A stretch of 42,552 nucleotides of DNA from JBBQER01 sp052148155 (GCA_052148155.1 JBKQIY010000059.1:1-42552); one strand, 5' to 3'; positions 8,797-17,590 are shown, numbered from the stretch's first letter. Numbers and translations: made by a program. Notes: a model not told the origin generated them from the letters alone.

Positions 8797-8880
8797 GGGA
8801 ACCGCCTACTCGGTAGCCTGCCGCTCGATCTCGACGGTACAGCACCCTCACACCAACAGGCGTCGCGGAGGACGAACACA

Positions 8881-9360
8881 GTGGCACTCACGGAACTGAA
8901 AGGTCGCCAACTCGGCAGCCAGCGGGTCGTCATCGAGCGGGGCCCCGTGCGCGTCTTCGCGCAGGCACTCATGGACCTCGACGCCGCGTACACCGCAGAC
9001 GGCGCGCCGGTACCGCCCACGTTCCCGTTCGTGATGCCCTACTGGGGCTCGCTCGGTGAGGGTGGCGCGGCTGGCCTTCCCATCGAGAACCTGCGCGGGA
9101 AGGGACGAGCGATCCTGCACGGCGAGCAGGAGTTCGTGTACTACGGCGGCGAATGGCCCCACGTCGGCGACACGCTCGTAGGCGAGGGCGAAATCTCCGA
9201 CGTCTACGAGAAAGAAAAGTCGGGCGGCGGCAAGCTCGAGTTCTACGTCACCGAGGTCACATGGAAGAACGAACGCACCGGCAAGCCGGTCGTGACAACA
9301 AAATTTACGCTGGCCATCAACTGTAAGCCCGACGCCGCCGAGCCGAAGCCGCTGTCGTAG
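8881..9360 (+). CDS. MaoC/FAS1-type dehydratase domain protein
   Basis: 159 residues starting at a GTG with a GGAGGA ribosome site 8 nt upstream (8867-8872). The hot-dog-fold dehydratase family is suggested by the N-terminal GPVRVFAQALMD, the PPTFPFVMPYWG segment, LHGEQEFVYYGGEWPHVGDTL and the closing TKFTLAINCK. This corresponds to the N-terminal (FAS1-like dehydratase) half of HadA/HadC and MaoC-like enoyl-CoA hydratases. Such halves often need a partner subunit with the catalytic Asp/His hydratase motif; no partner gene lies next to it. Its start is 84 bp from the divergent HpnA-like gene. Likely role: hydration or dehydration of an acyl thioester. Confidence 0.75.
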   Translation: MALTELKGRQLGSQRVVIERGPVRVFAQALMDLDAAYTADGAPVPPTFPFVMPYWGSLGEGGAAGLPIENLRGKGRAILHGEQEFVYYGGEWPHVGDTLVGEGEISDVYEKEKSGGGKLEFYVTEVTWKNERTGKPVVTTKFTLAINCKPDAAEPKPLS

Positions 9361-9367
9361 CCGCGCC

Positions 9368-9826
9368 GTGGGCTACTCCGCACAAGAGCTCGCCGACCGC
9401 GCCGAAATCCACGACGTCATCGTCCGTTACGGCTGGGCGATCGACACCAAGGATTGGGCGCTGCTCGACACGTGTTTCACCGATGACGCCGAGGTCGACT
9501 ACTCGTCGAACCCCGGCGGCAAACAGGGCCCGTACCGGCAGGTGCGCTCGTGGCTCGAGAAGATGCTCTCGGCGTTCCCCGTGACACAGCATCTCATGTC
9601 GAATATCGACGTGCAGCTCGACGGCGATCACGCGACGGCTCGCACGATGGTGACAAATCCGCAAGGCGCCGCGACGCGCGCCGGTCCTTTGCACTTCTTC
9701 TATGTCGGTGGCCGCTACGACGACGACCTCGTGCGGACGCCTGGCGGTTGGCGCATCGCGCGGCGCGTCGAAACCACCCTCTGGTTCGAAGGCACTTTGC
9801 CCGCAGAGCTGCTGCGCACCATCTAA
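9368..9826 (+). CDS. SnoaL-like (NTF2-fold) protein
   Basis: 152 residues from a GTG only 7 nt after the stop of the dehydratase gene, so both are probably one transcript. The pattern ADRAEIHDVIVRYGWAID, LLDTCFTDDAEVDY, TQHLMSNIDVQLDGD and a C-terminal GGWRIARRVETTLWFEG is that of the SnoaL_4 group. Members include small hydratases, dehydratases, isomerases and binding proteins of polyketide and steroid metabolism. The conserved Tyr/Asp/His positions of the pocket are present, but the reaction cannot be inferred. Pairing with a MaoC-like half suggests a role on the same acyl substrate (inference). Confidence 0.8.
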   Translation: MGYSAQELADRAEIHDVIVRYGWAIDTKDWALLDTCFTDDAEVDYSSNPGGKQGPYRQVRSWLEKMLSAFPVTQHLMSNIDVQLDGDHATARTMVTNPQGAATRAGPLHFFYVGGRYDDDLVRTPGGWRIARRVETTLWFEGTLPAELLRTI

Positions 9827-10037
9827 CCGAACCCCGACGTTCGTCGTCACAGATCGCGTACGCGCCGGTGTGCGCCACCTCCGGCGCTCGGAGCGGCCGC
9901 ACCCAGCACGTGAGCAGCGTGTCGGCGTGCCCGACGTGGCCGACCAGCCCGGGTTCCGAGGTCGTCGCCGGTGGCCGCCGCCGCGACGACCGGAGGCGGA
10001 CGCGGCGGGCGTGCTCAGCGCGGACCTCCTCCCGCGC

Positions 10038-10958
10038 TCAGGTGATCTCGTCGAGGAAGCTGCGTATGAGCGACGTCGTCGACTCCGGATTGTCACCCGC
10101 GGCGAGGTGGCCGGCAGCGTTGATGGTGGCGGTGCGTGCATTCGGGATGAGCGCGGCGACCTCCTGCGCACCCTCGTCGGAGAGCACGTCGCTGCGCGAG
10201 CCGCGCAACACGAGCACCGGACACGTCAGTCGGGTGAGTTCGGCATCCATGCCTTCGGTCAGTCCGCGCCAGTCGCCGGGCTTGTAGTCAGGATTTGATG
10301 CATTCGCATCGCGCAGTCGCCGGCCGAGTGCGTGCTTCCACTCCCACCGGCCGTCGGGACGTTGGCGCAAGTTTCGGGTCAGGCGGGCGGGCGATTGCGG
10401 TTTGCGACCCGGGAGGTACTCGGCAATCGCGGCAGCCGCCTCGTCGAGCGACGCAAAGGAGTCATGGCGCTGCATGAACTCGACGATGCGAGCGACGCCT
10501 TCGTCTTCGAGACGATGGCCGATGTCGATGAGCGCGATCGCCGAGACCCGATCGGGATGCAGTGCGGCGATCGTCAGCGAGGTGATCCCACCGAGCGACG
10601 CGCCGACGAACGCGGCACGCTCGACGCCAACGTGATCGAGCAGCGCGACAACGCTCGAGGCCAGCGCGCGACGGTCGAGTCCGCCGATATTCGACGATAC
10701 CGACGGGTCGATATCGGAATCGCCATGTCCGGGCAGGTCTGGAGCGAGCACGAACCAGTCGGACTCGAGCGCGGCGCCGAGATCTTCGAACATGTACGCG
10801 GTCTGCCCGCCGCCGTGGAGGCACACGACCGGATCTGCGTCCCTCCGACCCCACCACAGGTAATGGATCTGGAATTCGCCGAGGAGCGTGAACCCGCTGT
10901 GCCCGCCCCGGGGGACGTCGTGGCGCGGCGTCTCGGACAGCACCGGCTCTACCGTCAC
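10038..10958 (-). CDS. Alpha/beta hydrolase
   Basis: 306 residues. HGGG (48-51) forms the oxyanion region; the nucleophile is Ser121 in GASLGG, the acid is Asp257 in RGSRSDVLS and the base is His284 in AAGHLAAGD. No signal peptide, so it is cytoplasmic. The frame is open much further upstream, but the GTG at 10958 overlaps the stop of the amidohydrolase as GTGA. It is therefore translationally coupled to that gene and probably follows or precedes it in the same pathway, for example hydrolysing an ester, lactone or C-C bond. The family covers esterases, meta-cleavage hydrolases and epoxide hydrolases and the sequence does not choose between them. Confidence 0.85.
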   Translation of the reverse strand: MTVEPVLSETPRHDVPRGGHSGFTLLGEFQIHYLWWGRRDADPVVCLHGGGQTAYMFEDLGAALESDWFVLAPDLPGHGDSDIDPSVSSNIGGLDRRALASSVVALLDHVGVERAAFVGASLGGITSLTIAALHPDRVSAIALIDIGHRLEDEGVARIVEFMQRHDSFASLDEAAAAIAEYLPGRKPQSPARLTRNLRQRPDGRWEWKHALGRRLRDANASNPDYKPGDWRGLTEGMDAELTRLTCPVLVLRGSRSDVLSDEGAQEVAALIPNARTATINAAGHLAAGDNPESTTSLIRSFLDEIT

Positions 10959-12112
10959 GGGTGGGAGAGCAGCATCGAAATGTTGCCGCCGAACAGGCCT
11001 GGCGCATCCACCGGTCGCACTGGCTTCGCACTGCCCAGATAGTCGGCGAGCGGCGTCGTCGTCCCTTCCGAATGTGGATAGTCCGAACAGCACATATAGA
11101 GGTCGCCGGTCTGGCGTATGAGGCGGCCCGGCAATTCGTACGAGAACGACGACACCCGCACCTGGCGCCGGAAGTACTCGCTGGGCTTCATGCGCAGCGG
11201 GTACACCGGCCGGCCGTTCAGCCGGCTCGTGAACTCCGTCCCGCCGTCGAGCATCATCAAGAACATCGGCACCCACACGGCCGAGAGTTCCACGATGCCG
11301 ATCCGGAGCTCGGGGAGCCGCTCAAGCGTGCCGTTGAGGATGAGATCGGTGCATGCGAGCGCGGCCGCGGTCCAAAGAAAGATCGACTCGAGCGGTGGCA
11401 GCCCACCATCTTGGGGGGTCGAGTACCAGACATCGTCGAACACTCGGCGCTGATCGGCAACGTGGAACACGGGCGTGATCCCGTGCTCCACGAACGCCCG
11501 CCAGATCGGGTCATGCTCAGGATGCGAGAGTGGACGGCCCTCGACGAGCGCGGGCGCGACCATCGCGAGATGTACGCCGCCCCGTTCGAGATCGGCCAAC
11601 TCACGCATCAGCCAACGGTCGTCGCGTAACGTGACGTGCGCGACCGGGTGCACGCGGCCTCGGCCGTCGGCCACGACCGACGCACACCAGCGGTTCCACG
11701 CCGTCATGTTGGCGGTGAGCGCGCCGAGGTTTTCGTCCAGCGTGCGCTCCCACAGCAATCCGAAATTGGGAAAGACGACGGCCTGGTCGACCCCCATCTC
11801 GGCGAGACGATCGGCGCGTGCGGACGCGTCCCAATAGTCGCGGGGCAGGTCATCGTCGTAGCTCGACTCCGGTGGGAGCCCGGCGCGGATGCGCTCACGG
11901 CGCTGACCGAGCTCGCTCGTGAGACCGGGATGTTGCACGTCAACCGGACCGAGCTTGCGGTCGGTTCCCCAGCAGAGCCACGGGTAGCCGAGGTCATCGT
12001 CGACGATGCGCAACGCGTCGTCGCGGCGAGCTGGATCGATATGGTCGAGCCAGGTCGTGCGCGTCTCGTAGAGGTGCTGGTCGGAGTCGATCACGGAAGC
12101 CACGAACGCCAT
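10955..12112 (-). CDS. Amidohydrolase-2 family metal-dependent hydrolase
   Basis: 385 residues of the TIM-barrel amidohydrolase_2 (ACMSD-like) family, which holds decarboxylases and hydrolases acting on ring or keto acids. The first metal motif is D-S-D-Q-H (Asp9, Asp11, His13), a second histidine lies in FHVADQ and the catalytic aspartate in CCSDYPHSEG (Asp344). Start chosen as MAFVASVIDSDQH at 12112; an upstream in-frame ATG at 12139 exists but lies beyond the operator-like site. It is divergent from the acyl-CoA ligase at 12133 with only 20 bp between. It is the first of three paralogous or related amidohydrolases in this window (others at 24061 and 35117), all next to the same palindrome type. 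Confidence 0.85.
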   Translation of the reverse strand: MAFVASVIDSDQHLYETRTTWLDHIDPARRDDALRIVDDDLGYPWLCWGTDRKLGPVDVQHPGLTSELGQRRERIRAGLPPESSYDDDLPRDYWDASARADRLAEMGVDQAVVFPNFGLLWERTLDENLGALTANMTAWNRWCASVVADGRGRVHPVAHVTLRDDRWLMRELADLERGGVHLAMVAPALVEGRPLSHPEHDPIWRAFVEHGITPVFHVADQRRVFDDVWYSTPQDGGLPPLESIFLWTAAALACTDLILNGTLERLPELRIGIVELSAVWVPMFLMMLDGGTEFTSRLNGRPVYPLRMKPSEYFRRQVRVSSFSYELPGRLIRQTGDLYMCCSDYPHSEGTTTPLADYLGSAKPVRPVDAPGLFGGNISMLLSHP

Positions 12113-12119
12113 CGTCACA

Positions 12120-12139
12120 TAACCTGACGCCAATGTCAT
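12120..12139. promoter_or_regulatory. Divergent promoter with imperfect CTGAC-N6-GTCAT operator (copy 2)
   Basis: CTGACGCCAATGTCAT (12124-12139) matches the palindrome of this window with one mismatch in the last base. It overlaps TAACCT (12120-12125), a TANNNT -10 box that stands 7 nt before the ATG at 12133. A repressor bound here would cover both divergent starts. The mismatch and the overlap with coding sequence lower confidence. Confidence 0.45.
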
Positions 12140-13686
12140 CCCTGCACGGCCTGACCCTCGGCGACGTGCTCGGTGAGCACCGCCGTTCGCGGCCGGACCG
12201 GCTCGCGGCGGTCGACGGCGACGCTCGCCTCACCTACGCCGAGCTCGACCAGCGGGTGAACCGCCTGGCGAACGCTTTCGTCGCGACCGGCGTCGGGACG
12301 GGAGATCGGATTGTCTGGCTCGGCCAGAACTCGGTCCGACTGCTGGAATGCCTGCTCGCGGCAGCCAAGGTCGGCGCGTACTTCTGCGCCGCGAACTGGC
12401 GACAGTCAGCCGAAGAAGTGGCATTCGCGCTCGACGACCTTACCCCTGTGCTGGTCGTGCATCAGTTGGCAGAGATCGGCGAGACCGTCCGCGCGGCGCG
12501 TGAACAGTCGGCGGCAGGCGTGGCAGCGGTTTGGGTGCAACACGACAACGGCGAATACGAGGCGATGCTCTCGTCCGGCTCTCCGGCCGAGCCAGATCAG
12601 CCGACAGATTCGGACGTCGATCCCGACGAGCCCGTGCTGCTCATGTACACGGCCGCGTTTTCTGGGCGTCCGAACGCGGCAATGCTCTCGCACCGGGCGC
12701 TGATCGGCCAGGCGTTAATCATCGGTCGGCTGTCCGAGATCGACACCAACTACGTCTATCTGAACTGTGGACCGCTGTTTCATATCGCAACATTCTTTTC
12801 CACGCTTGCGACGTTCCTGCACGGAGGCACCAACGTGTTCACGCCCCGCGTGGACGCTGAAGAGCTGTGCCGTTTGATACAAGCCGAGCGGTGTACGGGC
12901 GCGTTCTTGCTTCCGCCGACGACGCAGCAGATGCGGGAACTCAATGCCGATAGGCGTTATGACCTGAAGTCGCTGCGCGCGTATCCGGGTGCACCCGACT
13001 GGAACGAGATGGTCACGGTCGACACTTCGCCGTGGGTGCGCTATCCCGGCGGTTACGGACAGACCGAAGTGGTCGGCATGCTCACCTTCGCGGCGTTGGG
13101 CATCGACGCAATGGGTATGCACGGACGGACGTCTCCGCTGATGCAGCTCCGCATCGTCGACCATGACGATCACGAACTCGGCGCGGGCGAGGTGGGCGAG
13201 ATCTGCGCGCGCGGCCCGCTCGTGATGAATGGTTACTGGAACCGGCCGGACGAAACCGCGGACCGGTTCCGGAACGGCTGGCACCATACCAACGATCTCG
13301 GCCGGCGCGAGTCTGACGGCTCGCTCACGTTCATAGGGCCGAAGACCCGCATGATCAAATCGGCCGCGGAGAACATCTATCCCGCCGAGGTGGAAGGGTG
13401 CCTGAAACAGCATCCGGCGGTCGCCGACGCGGCCGTGATCGGCGTCCCCGACGCGACATGGACCCAGTCAGTCAAAGCGATTGTGGTGCTTCGCCAAGAC
13501 ATGCACGCCACGGAGGAGGACATCATCTCTCACTGCCGTAATCGGATCGCGTCGTACAAGAAGCCCAAGCATGTGGAATTCGTCGGTTCGCTTCCGCGCG
13601 ACGGTTTCGCCGTCGACTACGACGCGCTCGACGCCCAGTTTCACGGCGGCGGCTACCCCGGAGCGGCGACGGGCATGCGCGCATGA
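12133..13686 (+). CDS. Atypical acyl-CoA ligase-like protein with altered P-loop
   Basis: 517 residues with the overall shape of a class I adenylate-forming enzyme: LTYAELDQRVNRLANA, GYGQTEVVG, HHTNDLGRRESDGSLTFIG and KSAAENIYPAEVEG are present. Two hallmarks differ. The P-loop reads YTAAFSGRPNAAML (172-185) in place of YTSGTTGxPKG, so the conserved lysine is gone. The C-terminal catalytic loop reads SLPRDGFAVDYDAL (about 486-499) and lacks the G-K lysine that makes the adenylate. Other actinobacterial proteins with a TAAF-GRPN loop are known, so this is a subfamily rather than damage. Function may be changed (binding, transfer, or thioester formation by other residues). The start is a probable leaderless ATG. 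It overlaps the DUF2889 gene by 4 bp. Confidence 0.75.
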   Translation: MSSLHGLTLGDVLGEHRRSRPDRLAAVDGDARLTYAELDQRVNRLANAFVATGVGTGDRIVWLGQNSVRLLECLLAAAKVGAYFCAANWRQSAEEVAFALDDLTPVLVVHQLAEIGETVRAAREQSAAGVAAVWVQHDNGEYEAMLSSGSPAEPDQPTDSDVDPDEPVLLMYTAAFSGRPNAAMLSHRALIGQALIIGRLSEIDTNYVYLNCGPLFHIATFFSTLATFLHGGTNVFTPRVDAEELCRLIQAERCTGAFLLPPTTQQMRELNADRRYDLKSLRAYPGAPDWNEMVTVDTSPWVRYPGGYGQTEVVGMLTFAALGIDAMGMHGRTSPLMQLRIVDHDDHELGAGEVGEICARGPLVMNGYWNRPDETADRFRNGWHHTNDLGRRESDGSLTFIGPKTRMIKSAAENIYPAEVEGCLKQHPAVADAAVIGVPDATWTQSVKAIVVLRQDMHATEEDIISHCRNRIASYKKPKHVEFVGSLPRDGFAVDYDALDAQFHGGGYPGAATGMRA

Positions 13687-14441
13687 GGACGTCGCCGGGC
13701 TTCGATCTCGACGCCGACGCGTTCCGGCGCCGGATACGGGTGCGCACGACCGAGCCGGGCGTTGTCGTCTCCGAGCTCGAGGACGACTTCCATCATTTCG
13801 TGGTCGAGCTGCGCCACGACGGTGAGCGTGTGGTGTCGTGTGAGAACACATCGTTCCGCTGGCCGTGGGCGACGTGTCCCGACGCGGCCGTCCCGTTGCG
13901 CAACTTGTCGGGGATGCCGCTGTCGCGTCGGTTCACTGCAGCCGGCCAGTGGACTGATCCGAAGCAGAACTGCACGCACCAGTTCGATGCTGCATGTCAC
14001 GCGGTCACCCATGCTGGGTGGCGTCGCGAGTCACGAATTTATGACCTCGAGATCCCACGACGAGATCGAGAGCAGGGCGAGACGGATGTGCGCTTGTGGG
14101 TCGACGGCGAGCTGCGGCTTGCGTGGTCGATCGACTGGAGCGGCATCACCAATCCGGAGTCTCCGTTCGACCAGGCGCCGTGGCGCGGCGGCTTCATGCG
14201 TTGGGCCGACGCAAACCTCGCCGAAGACGACGCCGAGTGTGCAATCGCGCTCCGGCGCGCGTGCGACATCGGGATGGGTCGAGGGATGGACCTCGACGGC
14301 GTCCCGGTCGCCGAGCAGCTTCCCGGGTCCATGGCCGGGATCTGTCACACGATGCAACCCGGAGTCGTGGAGGTGGCGTTCCGCCATGTCGGCTCGATCC
14401 GCGATTTCTCACACGACCCGGATCGTCTCCTGCGAGACTGA
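13683..14441 (+). CDS. DUF2889 family protein
   Basis: 252 residues. The start RRRIRVRTTEPGVVVSELED, then DDFHHFVVELRHDGERV and FRWPWATCPDAAVPLRNLSG, match the pattern of DUF2889, a family without known function that occurs near acyl-CoA metabolism genes in Actinobacteria and Proteobacteria. Cysteines in TCPDA, NCTHQF and ACHA could bind metal, but this is inference. No signal peptide or membrane segment. The ATG overlaps the stop of the acyl-CoA ligase-like gene (ATGA), so the two proteins are coupled and may work together; the DUF2889 protein is a candidate partner for the altered ligase. Confidence 0.78.
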   Translation: MRTSPGFDLDADAFRRRIRVRTTEPGVVVSELEDDFHHFVVELRHDGERVVSCENTSFRWPWATCPDAAVPLRNLSGMPLSRRFTAAGQWTDPKQNCTHQFDAACHAVTHAGWRRESRIYDLEIPRRDREQGETDVRLWVDGELRLAWSIDWSGITNPESPFDQAPWRGGFMRWADANLAEDDAECAIALRRACDIGMGRGMDLDGVPVAEQLPGSMAGICHTMQPGVVEVAFRHVGSIRDFSHDPDRLLRD

Positions 14442-14445
14442 TCGG

Positions 14446-15135
14446 ATGTCGTTGCAGGTCATCGCGATGGGCGGCTACGAGATTCCCGGTCCGTTCGGAC
14501 CCCCGTCTCAGCTCGAGCGGTATCTCTACGAAGCCGCCGGGAAGGTGACGCCTCGCGTGTGTTGCCTGGCGACTGCGTCAGGTGACGCGCCGCAGACCAT
14601 CGCCCGTTTCTACGAGATCAGCGAAGCCCTGCCGTGCGACCCGTGCCATCTCGCCTTGTTCGACGACCGCGTCGTGGAGGATCTCGACGTGTTCCTCGAC
14701 GAGTGCGATGTGGTCTACGTCGCCGGCGGCAACACGGCGAGCATGCTCGGCGTGTGGCGCGCGCACGGGCTCGACCGTGCCCTTGCCGAGCGCGCCGCGC
14801 GGGAAGACTTCGTAGCGGGCGGAGCGAGCGCGGGCGGGATGTGCTGGTTCGATTCGGGCTTCACGATGTCGTTCGGACCGTTGGCTCCCCTCTACGACGG
14901 TCTTGGCTGGTTCTCCGGCAGCTTCTGCCCGCATGCGGATCAGCCCGGCCGGCTCGACGCGTATGCGGCGAGCGTTCGCGACGGGTCTTTGGCGCCGGGT
15001 TGGGCGGTCCATGACGGCGCGGCGCTGCACTTCGTCGACGGCGATCTCTCGCGTGTCGTCGGCGCGTCGGCGTCGACACGGGTCCACTCCGTCACCATCG
15101 ACGGGTTGTGCGAACATCCCTGCGAACTGATTTAG
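14446..15135 (+). CDS. Peptidase E-like (S51) / type 1 glutamine amidotransferase-like protein
   Basis: 229 residues. The class I glutamine-amidotransferase-like fold of peptidase E is shown by AGGNTASMLGVW (93-104), the nucleophile Ser128 in GGASAGGMCWF, and the later CPHAD and HFVDG segments. Family members cleave Asp-X dipeptides or act on cyanophycin; the substrate here is unknown. It is a cytoplasmic protein. ATG 14446 lies 4 nt after the stop of the DUF2889 gene, so it closes a three-gene transcript starting at 12133. Its last 4 bp overlap the end of the convergent LLM oxidoreductase gene. Its presence with lipid genes is unexpected and it may be a housekeeping passenger. Confidence 0.85.
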   Translation: MSLQVIAMGGYEIPGPFGPPSQLERYLYEAAGKVTPRVCCLATASGDAPQTIARFYEISEALPCDPCHLALFDDRVVEDLDVFLDECDVVYVAGGNTASMLGVWRAHGLDRALAERAAREDFVAGGASAGGMCWFDSGFTMSFGPLAPLYDGLGWFSGSFCPHADQPGRLDAYAASVRDGSLAPGWAVHDGAALHFVDGDLSRVVGASASTRVHSVTIDGLCEHPCELI

Positions 15136-15986
15136 CTGACGCCGAACGTTCGATCCGCGAAACGCCGTAGCCCGTCGACTGCCTCGCTCGAGCGCCGCCA
15201 CGGCGACACGATCATGCGGGTCACGCCGAGCTCTTCCCAACCGGCAACATCAGCTCGTGACTCAACGGCACCGCCGAGCACGATCTGGAATGCCGGTTCA
15301 TCCGGGTTCGGGCGCCCTTGCTCGACGAGCAGCGCGCGCAAACAGTCGATCTGCGCCGCGGCCGACTCGAACGTGTGACCCATTCCCAGCCAGCCGTCTC
15401 CCAGACGTGCCGCGCGGCGCAGCGCGGCCTTCGACTCGCCACCGACGAGGATCGGCGGCCGCGGCCGTTGCACCGGCTTCGGTTCGAAGACCACCTCGTC
15501 GAAGGAGAAGAACTCGCCGTGATGCGTCACCGTCGCTTCGGTCCAAAGCCGCTTGCACACGTCGATCGCCTCGTCTACCCGACGGCCGCGTGTCCCGAAG
15601 TCGAGGCCCGCCGCGCGCCACTCTTCCTCGAGCCATGACGCTCCGATTCCGAACTCGAATCTTCCCTTCGACAGCAGATCTACTGTTTGCACGCCCCGCG
15701 CGACGGTAAACGGATGGCGTAGCCCGATGTTGTACACGTGTGTGCCGAGCCGAATTCGTTCGGTGCGAGCCGCGAGATAGGCGAGGTACGCGAATGCGTC
15801 GTAGATCGGCGTGTCGGGAGGCACCGGCGGATGGTCCTCGCCTGGATGCGGGGAGCGACTCATCGTACGGGTGAACACGAGATGTTCCGGCAGCCATACC
15901 GATTCAAAGCCGAGCTGCTCGGCCACACGTGTCGCCTCTTCGTGCACGCGCGGGTTGAGCGCGCCGAGCGCCACTCCGAACTTCAT
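15132..15986 (-). CDS. LLM-class F420-dependent oxidoreductase
   Basis: 284 residues, a TIM-barrel flavin/F420 oxidoreductase of the luciferase-like family. MKFGVALGALNP, ESVWLPEHLVF, ERIRLGTHVYNIGLRHPFTVARGVQTVDLLSKGR and GIGASWLEEEW follow the TIGR03619-type actinobacterial group closely. These use cofactor F420 to reduce or oxidise lipids and xenobiotics. The protein lies downstream of an SDR (stop 15993 region, 4-nt gap) on the same strand, so they share a transcript. Its 3' end overlaps the convergent peptidase-E-like gene by 4 bp. Specific substrate unknown; cofactor F420 rather than FMN is inferred from the subgroup. Confidence 0.88.
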   Translation of the reverse strand: MKFGVALGALNPRVHEEATRVAEQLGFESVWLPEHLVFTRTMSRSPHPGEDHPPVPPDTPIYDAFAYLAYLAARTERIRLGTHVYNIGLRHPFTVARGVQTVDLLSKGRFEFGIGASWLEEEWRAAGLDFGTRGRRVDEAIDVCKRLWTEATVTHHGEFFSFDEVVFEPKPVQRPRPPILVGGESKAALRRAARLGDGWLGMGHTFESAAAQIDCLRALLVEQGRPNPDEPAFQIVLGGAVESRADVAGWEELGVTRMIVSPWRRSSEAVDGLRRFADRTFGVS

Positions 15987-15990
15987 GCGC

Positions 15991-16776
15991 TCACCGGTTC
16001 GGCTCGCCGGCGGTGATCCAACTGCCGTCGGTTCCGCGGCCCCAACCGCCGGCGGCGAGATTGCCGCCGTCGATGTGAATCGTCGTGCCGGTCACGAACC
16101 GCGACCAGTCCGACGCGAGGTACAGCGCGGCAGCCGCGACGTCGTCGACAGTTCCCGCGTACGGCAACGGCGTCTTGACCGGCACCTGTCCGCCGATCCC
16201 GGGTGTGGGGATGACGTCGGGAGCGATGCAGTTGACCCGGATGCGGCGATCGCCGAGTTCGAGCGCAAGCGACTTGGAGAGGTTCACGAGTGCGGCTTTC
16301 ATCGCGCTGTACACGGCGAAGCCCGGCGCGGCACGGTGCGCCTCGATTGAGGTGATGTTCACGATCGAACCGCCCGATTCGGGCATCTTCGGGACGCACT
16401 CTCGAATGCAGTGGGTGACGCTCGCAAAGTTTTCGCGGATCAGGGCGTCCTGGCCCTTTTCGCTCACGGCCATGAATGCCGACTCGAAGCCGCCACCGGC
16501 GTTGTTGACGAGTACGTCGACGCGATCCAGGGGTGCGATCCAGGTGCGCACCGCCTGCGCGTCGCGAACATCCAGGAGCTCGGCGTGGACGTGCCGGCCC
16601 GCGGCCGCGATCTCTCCGGTCGTGACGCCCAGTCCGTCGGCGTCGCGGTCGCAGATCGCGACGTCGGCTCCGAATCGGGCGAGCGTGATCGCGATCGATG
16701 CACCGATCCCTTGCGCGGCACCAGTGACGACTGCACGTCGCCCGGTGAGCAGTACGGAGTCGGGCGTGATCGGCAT
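15991..16776 (-). CDS. SDR-family oxidoreductase
   Basis: 261 residues. TGAAQGIG at 18-25 binds NAD(P); Asp43 after the second strand (AICDRD) points to NAD preference. NNAG is at 91-94 and the catalytic residues are Ser143, Tyr156 and Lys160 (YSAMK). The C-terminal part GGWGRGTDGSWITAGEPNR is longer than usual. It probably oxidises or reduces a hydroxyl on a steroid, terpenoid or hydroxyacyl substrate. It heads a two-gene minus-strand unit with the LLM oxidoreductase and is divergent from the next SDR with 25 bp between. A TAGCCT -10 box on its own strand lies 9 nt before the ATG. Confidence 0.87.
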   Translation of the reverse strand: MPITPDSVLLTGRRAVVTGAAQGIGASIAITLARFGADVAICDRDADGLGVTTGEIAAAGRHVHAELLDVRDAQAVRTWIAPLDRVDVLVNNAGGGFESAFMAVSEKGQDALIRENFASVTHCIRECVPKMPESGGSIVNITSIEAHRAAPGFAVYSAMKAALVNLSKSLALELGDRRIRVNCIAPDVIPTPGIGGQVPVKTPLPYAGTVDDVAAAALYLASDWSRFVTGTTIHIDGGNLAAGGWGRGTDGSWITAGEPNR

Positions 16777-16789
16777 CGGGCGCGGAGGC

Positions 16790-16795
16790 TAGCTT
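16790..16795 (+). promoter_or_regulatory. TANNNT -10 box for leaderless start of 16802
   Basis: TAGCTT stands 6 nt before the ATG at 16802. The overlapping TAGCCT on the opposite strand serves the divergent SDR, so both -10 boxes are packed into a ten-base AGGCTAGCTT. No ribosome site precedes the ATG at 16802, consistent with a leaderless transcript. Confidence 0.5.
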
Positions 16796-16801
16796 GCCGT
16801 C

Positions 16802-17590
16802 ATGACCTATGACTTGAAGGGCAAGAACGTGTTGGTGACCGGCGGGTCGGCCGGCATCGGCGCCGCGCTCGCCGAAGGATTCGCGCAACGCGGCGCGACA
16901 GTCGGCATTTGTGCGCGCCGCACCGATCGGCTCGAGACTGTGCTCGAGCGTTGCCGTGAGCACGCACCCAACTCGCGGGCGTGGACCATTGACCTTTCTG
17001 ACCTCGACGCGCTCGACGGATTCGCGAGGCGCGCCGCCGACGAGCTCGGTGGGATCGACGTGCTCGTGAACAACGCCGGCATCCCGAAACGCCGTCCGGT
17101 GCAGACCCTGTCGACCGACACTGTCGACACGCTGATGCGGATCAACTACCTCTCGCCGGTACATCTCACGCTCGCATTGCTGCCCGGCATCACCGAACGC
17201 GGCGGACGGATCGTGTTCGTGTCTTCGGTCGCCGCCCGACTCTCACCGCCCGCGGAGGCGGCCTACGCGGCAACGAAAGCGGCCATCTCGGCCTGGGCTG
17301 AATGCATGAAGGTCGACCTGCGCGATACCGACGTGGAGATCCATGTGGTCTATCCCGGCGTGATCGACACCGAGCTGTTCCATCTCCCCGACAACGATCC
17401 GCTCCCGCCAACCGGCGTCGAGATGTTGCCCGTCGACGCGATGGTCGAGCCCGTGCTCGGCGCGATTGAAACCGGCCGCTTCGAAGTTTCGGTGCCGGAT
17501 TGGTTCGATCGGGTCTTCGAGAACAAGTACAAGGACGTCGCCGGTTTTCTCGACGGCACCATCGCCTTCGTCCGAGCCCAACCCGCTTGA
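16802..17590 (+). CDS. SDR-family oxidoreductase
   Basis: 262 residues. TGGSAGIG at 13-20, NNAG at 90-93 and the active site Ser142, Tyr155 and Lys159 (YAATK) define a classical SDR. CARRTDR after the second strand suggests NADP(H), since arginines there bind the 2'-phosphate. The C-terminal region (FEVSVPDWFDRVFENKYKDV) resembles SDRs of the 3-ketosphinganine or acyl-CoA reductase type rather than sterol dehydrogenases, but this is weak. It is a single-gene unit, divergent from another SDR and convergent with the aldehyde dehydrogenase. Confidence 0.87.
   Translation: MTYDLKGKNVLVTGGSAGIGAALAEGFAQRGATVGICARRTDRLETVLERCREHAPNSRAWTIDLSDLDALDGFARRAADELGGIDVLVNNAGIPKRRPVQTLSTDTVDTLMRINYLSPVHLTLALLPGITERGGRIVFVSSVAARLSPPAEAAYAATKAAISAWAECMKVDLRDTDVEIHVVYPGVIDTELFHLPDNDPLPPTGVEMLPVDAMVEPVLGAIETGRFEVSVPDWFDRVFENKYKDVAGFLDGTIAFVRAQPA

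Noticed and set aside
8806..8816. CTAC-TCG-GTAG as an operator between hpnA-like and dehydratase genes
   Set aside because: Only four-base arms and no second copy in the window; chance is likely.
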